Below are positions 1-8,373 of a stretch of DNA of 64,000 nucleotides, in pieces. Source of the stretch: Rhodococcus sp. G-MC3 (GTDB lineage: Bacteria > Actinomycetota > Actinomycetes > Mycobacteriales > Mycobacteriaceae); the NCBI RefSeq assembly GCF_030063335.1, contig NZ_JASISW010000007.1, forward strand, positions 124,001-188,000, written 5' to 3'. The position numbers and the translations under genes are program-made. The notes under the pieces were generated by a model. That model was not told where the DNA came from and did no database searches. It saw only the letters and a program-made list of their open reading frames with translations. The first letter of the stretch is position 1, and the number at the start of each line of letters is the position of its first letter.

Positions 1-1
1 C

Positions 2-1057
2 GCCGCTGAACCCAGCGGCACCACAACTGAGCCCGCCGCCCACCCGACGCCAGAGACCGCACCTGCGACCACGTCGGCACGCGAGAGCGCAAGCCCTGCA
101 GCGGAAACGAGCTCCGCCCAACCGGCAGTTCCAGCCGCAGCGGAAGAGCCACCACTCTCGACAGACCCTGCCTCACCGTCCAACGAGCCAGCATCCCCCG
201 GTCTGTGGTGCCCGGCGTCACCTACTGCGCTCACACCGCCCACTGACCCACCGGCACCGACCGGCGCTGCGCCTGCCGACCCGCCGACGCCGCCGGTCGC
301 CCTCCTGCGGATCCTCGGCCGCGGACGGATTCGCCCCGCCGCCGCGCTTCCCGAATCGAACTTCGGCAGACCAGCAGCCTCCACCTCAGGGCAGGACTCT
401 GCCCTGAGCCAGTACATCGCAGCCCTCCTCGCCCAGTACCGCACCGACCCCGCCGCCGGGATCCTCGACGCCGCCGGGCACGGCGGCCTCAGCGCACCAC
501 CACCCGGCGCCCTCACCTACACACCATCCGCAGCGACAGCAGCACTCGTACGCACCGCCTACCGCACCTGCACCTTCGCGAACTGCGAGATCCCCTCCGC
601 GCGCTGCCAACTCGACCACATCGTCCCCTTCGACCACCACAACCCGTCAGCAGGCGGCTGGAGCATCGCCTCGAACCTGCACCCCGTCTGCACCTGCCAC
701 CACCAAGCGAAAACCACCAAAACCTGGCACACCGTCATGCACTTGAACGGGGTGATCATCTGGACCAGCAACACCGGCCACGTCCACATCACCGTCCCCG
801 ACTTCGCCCCACCCGCTACGGTCACACCCCGCCGCCGACCCGGGCCCGCCCAAGAGTTCGATCCCACCGCGAAAACCTGGTGGGAAAACAACATGACCGC
901 CCACCGCACACCACCGACCGCCGCCGAGGAACGCGCCGCCGACACCGACATCGCCCGCAACCGAATCCGCCGAATCAGACGCAAATTTCGGCAGCACAAA
1001 GCCATCCAACGACTACGACAACGCTACGCAGACGACCTAGAACCCCCACCCTTCTGA
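2..1057 (+). CDS. DUF222/13E12-type protein with C-terminal HNH endonuclease domain (5' end missing)
   Basis: The frame is open from the first complete codon of the window, so the true start lies upstream. The first third is a Pro/Ala/Thr-rich low-complexity stretch. After it comes an HNH-type nuclease core: a Cys-rich entry (RTCTFANCEIP), the metal-binding LDHIVPFDHHNP, an Asn-Leu-His segment (SNLHPVCTCHHQAKT) and a basic tail rich in Arg. This is the arrangement of the DUF222/HNH proteins that are present in many copies in mycobacteria and rhodococci. The family is presumed to nick or cut DNA; its biological role is not settled. The top strand of the gene is strikingly rich in C and the codons differ from neighbouring housekeeping genes, which fits a mobile or repeated family. 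Stop TGA at 1055-1057. Confidence 0.85.
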   Translation, partial: AAEPSGTTTEPAAHPTPETAPATTSARESASPAAETSSAQPAVPAAAEEPPLSTDPASPSNEPASPGLWCPASPTALTPPTDPPAPTGAAPADPPTPPVALLRILGRGRIRPAAALPESNFGRPAASTSGQDSALSQYIAALLAQYRTDPAAGILDAAGHGGLSAPPPGALTYTPSAATAALVRTAYRTCTFANCEIPSARCQLDHIVPFDHHNPSAGGWSIASNLHPVCTCHHQAKTTKTWHTVMHLNGVIIWTSNTGHVHITVPDFAPPATVTPRRRPGPAQEFDPTAKTWWENNMTAHRTPPTAAEERAADTDIARNRIRRIRRKFRQHKAIQRLRQRYADDLEPPPF

Positions 1058-1104
1058 TGAGGTGCCATCGAACCAGTTTTGCCCGCGTCTCGAGATTGTC
1101 TGGG

Positions 1105-1290
1105 TCAGGCCTTGCAGCTCAATTCCATGCTGTCATCCTGCTTTGACGGAAAGTTCACCGTCACAGAACCGTTCGCGGGATCCCGCACATAGTCGAGATA
1201 CGGCATTGTGTCGGGATGGTCTGCGTCGAGGATTTGGAATTCAGCGTAGCCACCGAACCTGGCAGTTCCGTGTCCTAAAAATCCGGTGCC
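1105..1290 (-). pseudogene. Orphan C-terminal fragment of an unrecognised protein
   Basis: On the minus strand a 61-codon open frame ends at a TGA at 1105-1107 and is closed upstream by a TAG at 1291-1293. It has no ATG, GTG or TTG near its beginning. The translation is protein-like, with a stretch FGGYAEFQILDADHPD followed by a short beta-like segment and a final ELSCKA. I do not recognise a family. The upstream stop lies inside the 16-bp tandem repeat next to it, which suggests the 5' part was lost or overwritten there. It could also be a chance open frame. Confidence 0.25.
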
Positions 1291-1326
1291 CTAAAAATCC
1301 GGTGCCCTACGAATCCGGTGCCCTAC
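1274..1326. repeat. 16-bp tandem repeat, 3.3 copies
   Basis: Copies CCTAAAAATCCGGTGC at 1274-1289 and 1290-1305 are identical. A third (CCTACGAATCCGGTGC) at 1306-1321 has two changes, and a partial fourth follows to 1326. The array runs up to the 3' end of the TfoX-like gene, whose stop is at 1326. It lies between two genes and encodes nothing obvious. Confidence 0.85.
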
Positions 1327-1655
1327 TACCGTGCCGAGCTTTCGTTGAATTCGAGCGCAACTCCGATCCACCATGTGAGATCTGCGTCGGACAGTCCTTC
1401 GGGGTCTACCGCGATCCAAGACTTTCCCATGTCGCGGCCGCCCATATCGGCGGTGCGGGCGCCAGGGTGTGCGGTGAGTTCGTCCGACCGCGAAGGATCG
1501 CATTTCAGCAACAGCCTTCCGTCGACAGTCGCGCCGGCTGCCAGCTTGCCGCGGACCATGAACTGCAGTCCACCGAACATTTTCTTCTCAACCACGGAAG
1601 GTTCGCCGGACAACGCATACCGGATTCGGTCGGCTAGCTCGACGTCATAGGTCAT
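1326..1655 (-). CDS. TfoX N-terminal-domain family protein
   Basis: This 109-residue protein is a single TfoX/Sxy N-terminal-type domain. The family hallmark KKMFGGLQFMVRGK is near residue 25, followed by GRLLLKCDP and a C-terminal region with two Trp residues (DLTWWIGVALEF). The TfoX domain is known from competence regulation in gammaproteobacteria. Actinobacterial stand-alone copies are common and of unknown function, so no role in competence is claimed. I chose the ATG at 1655 (MTYDVELADRIR) because domain similarity begins there. A longer frame to 1697 adds only a Trp-rich non-domain extension. The gene stands alone on the minus strand downstream of the kinase pair. Confidence 0.75.
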   Translation of the reverse strand: MTYDVELADRIRYALSGEPSVVEKKMFGGLQFMVRGKLAAGATVDGRLLLKCDPSRSDELTAHPGARTADMGGRDMGKSWIAVDPEGLSDADLTWWIGVALEFNESSAR

Positions 1656-1756
1656 GGTCACCAGTGTGAGGCCATTTGCCCGCCACCACCAGGGCAAAAC
1701 GTTGGCTCATCCAGCATCGGCACCGCACTCGCCGTACGCGTAATTCTTGGGATGAT

Positions 1757-2761
1757 TCACGTGCGAGGCGCTTTCAGCTCGTATCGCTCGGTGTCGTCGA
1801 CTCTATAAGCAACGACTGTTGCGAGGACATCGCGACCGGGAGGCAGGATGCGCACGGTCACCGAGCCCGTCTCGGCGGCAGCGAGGCGCGTCGCGATTTC
1901 GGTACGAAGCTCAGCAACTGTGCCTGCGTCGATCCCGTCGAGCCCGCCGTCGTCCAGGAGTTGGACGGTGACGCCGCGTGCGCGCGCGGCTCGTGCAGCA
2001 GAGGCGATTTCGGGAACGTAGAGCGCCCGTGCCCGAATACTGTCACGCAGGCTGGCTTCGACCAGAATGGCCTCGCGGGCGACAGCGTCGTCGGGTTCGG
2101 TTGCGCCTGCGAGGCGTACGAGCACCGGCCTGGCCAGTTCGTCCAATCTACGAAGCTGACGACGCCGTTCCTCGGCGGTCGCAGCGGCAGCTGCCTTGGC
2201 GACGCGCTGAGCCGCTTGCTCCTCGCGCAGAGCATAAATTGATGCCGCAGTAGGTCTGATGAGGTAAGCAAAAAAAGACGCCATCAGCATTACACCCACG
2301 GACGTCACGAACGTCGATGCCGCTGCCGCCAGATCGGGCGCTGCGCTCCAGTACAGGCAGAACGCGGCGACCTGTCCCGCCCATCCGGTGACGACTCGTC
2401 CACGGACACACAGGAAAACGCACATTGCAGCACCACTGCCGACGGTGGTCGTCACGGCTTGAGTCTGGGTTGTGGAGGTGTCGACGACGGTAAGCAGTAC
2501 TGACAGTTGGATGGTCGGGAGTATGGCTACCACCACGGCGCACCACCGAGGAAGTGGATCGCCCGGGACCGCGACCAGTAGAACCGCTCCAACCGCAAGG
2601 AGAGTCACGACGATGACTCTGGCGAAGATGCCGCCGCCGGGGGGACCGAGCATGGCGATACCCGCAGCGACCACAAAGAGACCGACGACTACGAATGCGC
2701 CTTTCGACTGCATTCCGATGATGGTCGATGCGTCGTTCCTGAGTGGGCCGCGTGGCCTCAT
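1757..2761 (-). CDS. Membrane protein with degenerate histidine-kinase-like C-terminus
   Basis: 334 residues. The first half has about five hydrophobic segments (for example GAFVVVGLFVVAAGIAML). The second half resembles the dimerisation and ATPase region of NarL-type sensor kinases but lacks recognisable phospho-acceptor His, N-box and G-box motifs. The ATG at 2761 overlaps the stop of the upstream kinase gene (ATGA), so translation is probably coupled. A likely role is a non-catalytic partner or signal input subunit of that kinase; this is inferred from position and from residual similarity (ARARGVTVQLLDDGG, SVTVRILPPGRDV). A GTG at 2776 is an alternative start. No response regulator lies beside the pair. 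Confidence 0.65.
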   Translation of the reverse strand: MRPRGPLRNDASTIIGMQSKGAFVVVGLFVVAAGIAMLGPPGGGIFARVIVVTLLAVGAVLLVAVPGDPLPRWCAVVVAILPTIQLSVLLTVVDTSTTQTQAVTTTVGSGAAMCVFLCVRGRVVTGWAGQVAAFCLYWSAAPDLAAAASTFVTSVGVMLMASFFAYLIRPTAASIYALREEQAAQRVAKAAAAATAEERRRQLRRLDELARPVLVRLAGATEPDDAVAREAILVEASLRDSIRARALYVPEIASAARAARARGVTVQLLDDGGLDGIDAGTVAELRTEIATRLAAAETGSVTVRILPPGRDVLATVVAYRVDDTERYELKAPRT

Positions 2762-4050
2762 TCGACTTTCGACCACTCGAGTAGAACCTTCGTTCCCGCA
2801 CCCTTGCCACTGTCGATCTTGGAACTGCCTCCGTCGAGCTCGGCCATGCGGCGCACGATGCTCACTTCGATGCCGAGATGACCGGAACCGACCGCTTCGG
2901 TGTCGAACCCACCACCGGTGTCCGTTACGAGCACGCGTACGGCATCGGGTCGGAGATCGATCATGAGGCTGCGCTCGGCTTCGGGGTTCGCGTGTCGAAG
3001 GCTGTTGCGCAGCGCTTCGCCAGCGGCCCCGACAATCGCCGAAGCAACGGCAATGGGGTACTCGGATGCAGCGATGTCGATGTCGATGAAGACGACAACG
3101 TTGTCGGGGTCGTTGGTTCGATGGACGAGGGCCGCAAGTTGTTCGGCGAACAGGTTCGCTGACACCGTGCCGGAGCGTTCGGGATGCTCTGCGGCACGGT
3201 CGAGTTCGGCAAGAACAAACTTCGCGTCGCTGGAGAATCGGCCGCCCGTATCGGGACGGGCCGTGGCGAGCAGCGTAGCGAGAACTCGATCGTGGATCAG
3301 GGAGTCGAACCGCACCCGCTCCTGTTCACGCGCCTGAGATGCGGCCGCATCGGCGGCCGCGTATTCGTGGTTGCTTGTTGTTGCGTCGAGAATCGCCCCG
3401 GTACGCAAGGCCATGATGACGGCCACGGCGAGAAGTGTCGTGAAGCCGAATGCCCACACGGCGGCGTAGATGATGTCGAGCACCGAAGCGTCGGGGCCGA
3501 ACAGCCCGTACTGGTCGACGGCCGCAGCTGAGGAAGTCGCAACAAGTTGGATGAGAATAGCCACCAGTGGGCGCCATACGAGAGCGGCGCACAATCCGGC
3601 GAGCCCGGCCAGCGCCGACAGCCAGGTGCCCCGGGCGGCACCATCGAGTTGGCCGCCGTTCCAGGCGAAGAACCACAGCGCCGACGCCAATGGGATCCCG
3701 ATGGCGGCGGCTGCCGCGGCAACCGCGATTCGCGTCGGCGCAGCAAAGGTGACTACGAACAACGCGACACCGGGCGCGAAAACCAGGAATACCGCAACCG
3801 GTGTCCACCACGACTCCAGTAGTTGCGCTCCCTCGGCGAAGCCGGAAATGGACACGACGAAATACGCGACGAAGCCGAGGCCGAGGAACCGAGCGATGAG
3901 AAGCCTGATGCGCTGACCTGGGGAGTCTGGAAGAGGGGACTCTGGGTCAGGGGGGTCTGCTTGAGGGGACTCCGGGTGAGGGGTGTCGCCAGTATGAGCA
4001 CTGTTGCCTACTGCTCGACCAATGCTCACTGTCGATACAGTACCGGGCAT
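2758..4050 (-). CDS. Sensor histidine kinase (NarL/LuxR-type)
   Basis: 430 residues. A Pro/Asp/Ser-rich N-terminus (about 45 residues, built on short repeats such as PESP and PDSP) precedes around seven membrane segments and a cytoplasmic kinase core. A DSLIHDRVLATLL stretch carries the probable phospho-acceptor His near residue 253. The HATPase_c domain shows an N-box (EALRNSLRHA), a G1 box (DTGGGFD) and a GHLGIEV segment. Such kinases normally phosphorylate a LuxR-type response regulator encoded next to them, but none is adjacent here. The only receiver-containing LuxR gene in the window is at 27379-28077. The gene is 25 bp downstream of the DUF2786 gene and overlaps the following gene by 4 bp, so the three may form an operon. 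Confidence 0.85.
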   Translation of the reverse strand: MPGTVSTVSIGRAVGNSAHTGDTPHPESPQADPPDPESPLPDSPGQRIRLLIARFLGLGFVAYFVVSISGFAEGAQLLESWWTPVAVFLVFAPGVALFVVTFAAPTRIAVAAAAAAIGIPLASALWFFAWNGGQLDGAARGTWLSALAGLAGLCAALVWRPLVAILIQLVATSSAAAVDQYGLFGPDASVLDIIYAAVWAFGFTTLLAVAVIMALRTGAILDATTSNHEYAAADAAASQAREQERVRFDSLIHDRVLATLLATARPDTGGRFSSDAKFVLAELDRAAEHPERSGTVSANLFAEQLAALVHRTNDPDNVVVFIDIDIAASEYPIAVASAIVGAAGEALRNSLRHANPEAERSLMIDLRPDAVRVLVTDTGGGFDTEAVGSGHLGIEVSIVRRMAELDGGSSKIDSGKGAGTKVLLEWSKVE

Positions 4051-4075
4051 TCGCTGTGGTCAGCGATCACACGAG

Positions 4076-4909
4076 TCAATTCGCAGGCTTCACACCATCG
4101 AGTTGCCGGCTGCCCCGGCTGATCTCGGGCTCACCTCCGAGCCTTGCCGATCTGCCGGCCCGGTCGCCTGCTTTACGCGCGCCCTGCGAGTATCCGGCGC
4201 CGGCACTGTGTCGTTGCCAAGTGCCGCGTGCTTTCGAGGTGGAGGTGTAGTAGTCAGCCAACTCGACTTCCTTGTTGCGCAACACGAGTGCGGTACCTGC
4301 GTCCTGCTGTTCCTCGGCGATTGCCCTGACCTCAGCTTCTTTCTTCACCGACGCCAGACGCTTGCCGATGCGTTCGGCGAAGGCGGTCTGGAAGTTCAGG
4401 CGGGCAGTGACACCTGCAACGATGACGGTTTCCTGGCGCTTGTATCTCCTGCGGCCGATCGTCTCCGTGACCGTCCGGACGGCCGTCTCGTTCCTGTAGG
4501 CGCCGGACTTGATGTAGGCGTCGGATGCGCGGACCATCTGGATGAGCAAACTCGAGTACAGGGCCTCGCAGGTATCGATGTCGGACTCGAAGCCGTAGGC
4601 ATACACCTGCGTCGACGACTGGGCGATGTCGCACTTGACGTCGTTGGCGAACGCGATGGAAACGAACAGGTGCACGAACGTCCTGAGTCCCTTCTTCCCG
4701 GGTTCGCCGATCCGGATGACGCGCTGCACGGGCGTGGCCTGCTTCTCACGCGTCGCACTGTGGGAGCGCGCTACTGCCAGATCGATCGAGGTTGCCGTTG
4801 CAAGGCGCTGTGCTGCCTCCATGAAAGCCTCGGCTTCATGGGGGTTGTCGGTCGACTCGGCCTGGCGGAGGAGACCGCCGATCCTGGTCAGCATCTTGTC
4901 AGAAGTCAC
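4076..4909 (-). CDS. DUF2786 domain-containing protein
   Basis: 277 residues. The N-terminus (MLTRIGGLLRQAESTDNPHE, then EAFMEAAQRLA) is the characteristic DUF2786 helix pair. A central domain of about 150 residues and a C-terminal basic, Gly/Arg-rich tail follow. The family occurs in actinobacteria and phages and has no established function. The GTG at 4907-4909 is preceded by AAGGATC at a suitable distance. The gene starts divergently from lpqY across a 270-bp region. Confidence 0.8.
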   Translation of the reverse strand: MTSDKMLTRIGGLLRQAESTDNPHEAEAFMEAAQRLATATSIDLAVARSHSATREKQATPVQRVIRIGEPGKKGLRTFVHLFVSIAFANDVKCDIAQSSTQVYAYGFESDIDTCEALYSSLLIQMVRASDAYIKSGAYRNETAVRTVTETIGRRRYKRQETVIVAGVTARLNFQTAFAERIGKRLASVKKEAEVRAIAEEQQDAGTALVLRNKEVELADYYTSTSKARGTWQRHSAGAGYSQGARKAGDRAGRSARLGGEPEISRGSRQLDGVKPAN

Positions 4910-4964
4910 GAAAGATCCTTGAACGTCACGGTCAACACGCTACAACGACCCTCTGACAATACGA

Positions 4965-5026
4965 TTCGGGTCGTTCCGACAGGCTCCACTCCTGCGTTTC
5001 GGGTCGTTCCGACAAGCTCCACTCCT
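4965..5026. repeat. Two near-identical 29-bp direct repeats upstream of lpqY
   Basis: The blocks at 4965-4993 and 4998-5026 differ at one base and recur with a 33-bp period. Each contains the dyad GTCGTTCCGAC. They lie in the 270-bp divergent region between the DUF2786 gene and lpqY. Further towards lpqY there is an ATTGTGC ... GCACAAT inverted pair (5081-5087 and 5112-5118), a C/T-rich stretch and the GGAG ribosome binding site at 5169-5172. The repeats could be operators for a sugar-responsive regulator; no factor is known. Confidence 0.6.
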
Positions 5027-5179
5027 TGGTGTACCGATTCAGGTCGACGTGAATCACCCCCATCGGGCGAATTGTGTGCAATTGTGCGTATCGACATGTG
5101 CGTCGGGGGGAGCACAATCGTGTCCTTCTGTGTCCCTCCCCATACACGCCACCGTGTAACAAGCAAGTGGAGAAAATCA

Positions 5180-6463
5180 ATGGCGTCTTTGATCACGAAG
5201 GCCGTGCTGTCCAAAGCCGCGGTGCTCGCAACAGCGGCAACGCTGCTGACGCTCACCGCATGTTCCAGCGACAGCGGATCCAGCGATTCAGCGGCGGACA
5301 CCGACGGTCGCGGCCCCATCACGTACGTCGAGGGTAAGGACACCACCGAGACCGGTGTCGTTCGCCAGATCATCGACGAGTGGAACACTGCGAACCCCGA
5401 CCAGGAGGTCACGTTCAAGGAGCAGTCCAACGACGCCGACCAGGCTCACGACGACCTGGTTCAGCACCTGCAGGCGGAGCAGAGCGACTACGACGTGATG
5501 GCACTCGACGTCATCTGGACCGCCGAGTTCGCCGCCAAAGGCTGGCTCGTTCCACTCGAAGGCGAGTTCGCACTCGACAACGCCGGGATCCTTCCCTCGA
5601 CCGTCGAGAGCGCCACCTACAACGGTACTCAGTACGCTGCACCCAAGAACACCAACGGTGGCCTGCTCTTTTACCGCAGCGACCTGGTTCCGACCGCTCC
5701 CACCACCTGGGCCGAGCTCAACGCGAGCTGCACCGTCGCCGTCGAGAACAACATCGATTGCTACGCAGGACAGTTCGCGTCCTACGAGGGTCTCACGGCC
5801 AGCGTCTCGGAAATCATCAACGCGCACGGCGGATCATTCGTCGCCGCTGACGGTAAGACCCCGACGGTCGACAGCCCGGAGGCAAAGGCAGGCCTCCAGT
5901 CGCTCGTGGCGGCGTTCGAGTCCGGTGTCATCCCGGCTCAGGACACCACCTTCAAGGAGCCCGAAAGCCAGCAGGCATTCGAGGACGGCAAAGCCCTCTA
6001 CCTGCGTAACTGGCCGTACGTGTACGGCACGGCAGCCAAGGAAGGTTCGGCAGTGGCCGGGAAGTATTCCGTTGCAACGCTCCCCGGTGTGACCGGCGTC
6101 GGAACCTCGACGCTCGGTGGCTACAACGCCGCGATCAGTGCGTACTCCCAGAACAAGGCGACGGCTGCCGACTTCCTGCGGTTCCTGCAGGGCGAGAAGG
6201 CGCAGCGCATCATCGCCGAAGGCGCACTGCCTCCCGTGCTCTCCTCGCTGTACGACGACCCGGCGCTCATCACCGAGATGCCGTACCTGCCTGCTCTGAA
6301 GGCATCGATCGAGAACGCGGTACCGCGTCCGGTCACGCCGTTCTACCCTGCAGTGTCGAAGGCAATCCAGGACAACACCTTTGCCGCCATCAAGGGTGAG
6401 AAGTCCGTGGATCAGGCAATCGCAGACATGCAGGCCGGCATCGAGACGGCCGGCTCCAACTAG
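5180..6463 (+). CDS. lpqY: Trehalose-type ABC transporter substrate-binding lipoprotein LpqY
   Basis: 427 residues. The signal peptide ends in a lipobox LTAC with the lipidated Cys at residue 28, followed by a Ser/Asp linker and a family 1 extracellular solute-binding fold (VVRQIIDEWNTANPD, YDVMALDVIWTAEFAAKGWL, NTNGGLLFYRSDL). In M. tuberculosis LpqY captures trehalose released from mycolate transfer and passes it to SugABC for recycling. Order and sequence match that system. The frame is open far upstream, but the ATG at 5180 follows GGAG and starts directly at the signal peptide. It is separated from sugA by 30 bp. Confidence 0.9.
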   Translation: MASLITKAVLSKAAVLATAATLLTLTACSSDSGSSDSAADTDGRGPITYVEGKDTTETGVVRQIIDEWNTANPDQEVTFKEQSNDADQAHDDLVQHLQAEQSDYDVMALDVIWTAEFAAKGWLVPLEGEFALDNAGILPSTVESATYNGTQYAAPKNTNGGLLFYRSDLVPTAPTTWAELNASCTVAVENNIDCYAGQFASYEGLTASVSEIINAHGGSFVAADGKTPTVDSPEAKAGLQSLVAAFESGVIPAQDTTFKEPESQQAFEDGKALYLRNWPYVYGTAAKEGSAVAGKYSVATLPGVTGVGTSTLGGYNAAISAYSQNKATAADFLRFLQGEKAQRIIAEGALPPVLSSLYDDPALITEMPYLPALKASIENAVPRPVTPFYPAVSKAIQDNTFAAIKGEKSVDQAIADMQAGIETAGSN

Positions 6464-6493
6464 AGGCACGTCCTCGTTTCTTACGGAGAATCC

Positions 6494-7543
6494 ATGGCTC
6501 TACCTACTGGTGACACCAGTGGGGCTGTAATGGCAACCGCGGCCGGGGGAACTTCCCCCGGCCGCGGTCGGCATACACGCACCGACAAGAAGCGGAAGTT
6601 CGGACTTACGTCCGGCCGCGCCTGGCTGCTCATCGCGCCTACTCTGATCATTCTGGCGATCGTCATCGCCTATCCGGTTGTCCGTGCCCTCATCATGTCG
6701 TTCCAGAAGGACGCAGGTCTCGACCCGGCGACCGGGATGTTCATCAAAGGTGGCAGTGCCGGATTCTCCAACTACACGCACTGGATTCTGCAGCAGTGCA
6801 CATCGGCGTCGGGGACGTCGGTGCCCTGTCCTCCTGGAACTCTCGGGTCCCAATTCTGGGGCGCAGTGGGCAACACCGCGTTCTTCACCGTGGTCACCGT
6901 GTCCATCGAGGTGGTCATCGGATTCGCGATGGCCGTCATCATGGGGAAGACGTTCTCCGGTCGCGCACTGTTGCGCGCCGCGATTCTCATCCCGTGGGCA
7001 ATCCCGACTGCTGTGACCGCCAAGCTCTGGTATTTCATCTTCGCGTACGACGGGATCGCCAACAAGCTTCTCGGGACCAACATCCTGTGGACGGGCGACG
7101 CCTGGCCTGCCAGGTTCGCGGTGATCATCGCCGATGTATGGAAGACGACTCCATTCATGGCTCTGCTGATCCTCGCTGGTCTGCAGATGATTCCGGCGGA
7201 CGTCTACGAGGCCGCGAGAGTTGACGGCGCATCAGCATGGCAAAGATTCACAAAAATCACCCTGCCACTGGTCAAACCGGCGCTCATGGTTGCAATCCTG
7301 TTCCGCACGATGGATGCACTGCGTATGTACGACCTCCCGGCAATCCTCACCGAGGGGAACCCGGCGACCCGCACCATTTCCATTCTGGTGGTCGATCAGA
7401 TACGTCAGGGCTTCAACAGTGCCGCTGCGTTGTCGACCATCTCGTTCGTCTTCATCTTCGTCGTCGCATTCGTCCTCGTGAAGTTCCTCGGGGCCAATGC
7501 GGTAGCGACGCAGGAGAATCAGCGCAAGGGCACGGTTCGATGA
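6494..7543 (+). CDS. sugA: ABC transporter permease SugA
   Basis: 349 residues with six membrane segments. The first is GRAWLLIAPTLIILAIVIAY, preceded by about 38 basic or flexible residues. The cytoplasmic EAA loop, which docks the ATPase, is visible as YEAARVDGASAWQRF. Between the first two segments there is an extended extracellular insert with two Cys residues (QQCTSASGTSVPCPPG). It pairs with SugB to form the trehalose channel at the cytoplasmic membrane. The ATG at 6494 follows ACGGAG. The N-terminal codons carry a near-perfect RNA hairpin (separate entry). The stop overlaps the sugB start (ATGA). Confidence 0.9.
   Translation: MALPTGDTSGAVMATAAGGTSPGRGRHTRTDKKRKFGLTSGRAWLLIAPTLIILAIVIAYPVVRALIMSFQKDAGLDPATGMFIKGGSAGFSNYTHWILQQCTSASGTSVPCPPGTLGSQFWGAVGNTAFFTVVTVSIEVVIGFAMAVIMGKTFSGRALLRAAILIPWAIPTAVTAKLWYFIFAYDGIANKLLGTNILWTGDAWPARFAVIIADVWKTTPFMALLILAGLQMIPADVYEAARVDGASAWQRFTKITLPLVKPALMVAILFRTMDALRMYDLPAILTEGNPATRTISILVVDQIRQGFNSAAALSTISFVFIFVVAFVLVKFLGANAVATQENQRKGTVR
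6536..6568 (+). repeat. Perfect 16-bp inverted repeat (1-nt loop) inside the start of sugA
   Basis: ACCGCGGCCGGGGGAA at 6536-6551 is followed by one C and its exact reverse complement at 6553-6568. It lies 73 nt after the lpqY stop and 42 nt after the sugA start codon, within codons for a non-conserved Ala/Gly/Pro segment. It has no T-tract. Such hairpins between a binding-protein gene and its permease genes often protect the upstream mRNA or lower permease expression; that role is inferred. Confidence 0.75.
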
Positions 7544-8373
7544 GGACAGCTATGAAGTCGGCGCGCATCTACGTCGGTGTCGCGATCATCTTGGTGTGGG
7601 GCCTCGCGCCGTTCTACTGGATGGCCGTCACTGCGTTCCGCGATCCCCGCTACACCTTCGACACGACCCCGTGGCCGACCCACGTGACGCTCGAGAATTT
7701 CTCCAACGCGCTGTCGACGAGCAACGGAAACAATTTTCTTCGTGCGGTCGGCAACAGTCTGATCATTGGCGGCGTGACGACGCTCATTGCGCTCGTCATC
7801 GGAATCTTCTGTGCATATGCGCTTTCGCGTATCGACTTCCGGTTCAAGTACATCGTCGTCGGAATTGTTCTCGGTGCGTCGATGTTCCCCGTCGTCGCGC
7901 TGGTGACGCCGCTGTTCCAGTTCTTCACGAACATCGGATGGATCGGCACGTACCAGGCGATGATCATCCCGAGCATCTCGTTCGTGCTGCCGCTCACCAT
8001 TTATACGCTGGCCGCATTCTTCGCTGAATTGCCTTGGGAATTGGAAGAAGCCGCACGTATCGACGGTGCCGGACGATTTCAGGCATTCCGCCTCGTGATG
8101 TTGCCGCTCGCGGCACCTGCCTTGTTCACGACGGCGATCCTCGCGTTCATCGCCGCCGTCAACGAGTATCTGCTCGCCAGCCAACTCTCCAGCGACAAGA
8201 CCGAACCCGTCACCGTCGCGATCGCGCGATTCTCCGGCAACGATCCACACGTGGTTCCCTATGCAGCCATCATGGCGGCAGGCACCGTCGTGGCTATTCC
8301 GTTGGTCATCATGGTGCTGATCTTCCAGCGTCGCATCATCTCCGGCCTCACCGCAGGCGGGGTCAAGTCATGA
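7540..8373 (+). CDS. sugB: ABC transporter permease SugB
   Basis: 277 residues, six predicted membrane segments. The EAA loop is ELEEAARIDGAGRFQAFRLV, the contact for the nucleotide-binding subunit. The start ATG at 7540 overlaps the sugA stop by four bases. The alternative Met five codons on (MKSARIYVG) would also give a complete protein. It forms the second half of the LpqY-SugAB importer. No ATPase gene (sugC) follows, so the complex must borrow an ATPase encoded elsewhere, as MsiK-type shared ATPases do in other actinobacteria (inference). Confidence 0.9.
   Translation: MRTAMKSARIYVGVAIILVWGLAPFYWMAVTAFRDPRYTFDTTPWPTHVTLENFSNALSTSNGNNFLRAVGNSLIIGGVTTLIALVIGIFCAYALSRIDFRFKYIVVGIVLGASMFPVVALVTPLFQFFTNIGWIGTYQAMIIPSISFVLPLTIYTLAAFFAELPWELEEAARIDGAGRFQAFRLVMLPLAAPALFTTAILAFIAAVNEYLLASQLSSDKTEPVTVAIARFSGNDPHVVPYAAIMAAGTVVAIPLVIMVLIFQRRIISGLTAGGVKS

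Noticed and set aside
4004-5179. Upstream extension of the lpqY reading frame by 392 codons
   Set aside because: The extension lies antisense to the DUF2786 gene. The signal peptide and ribosome binding site fix the start at 5180.
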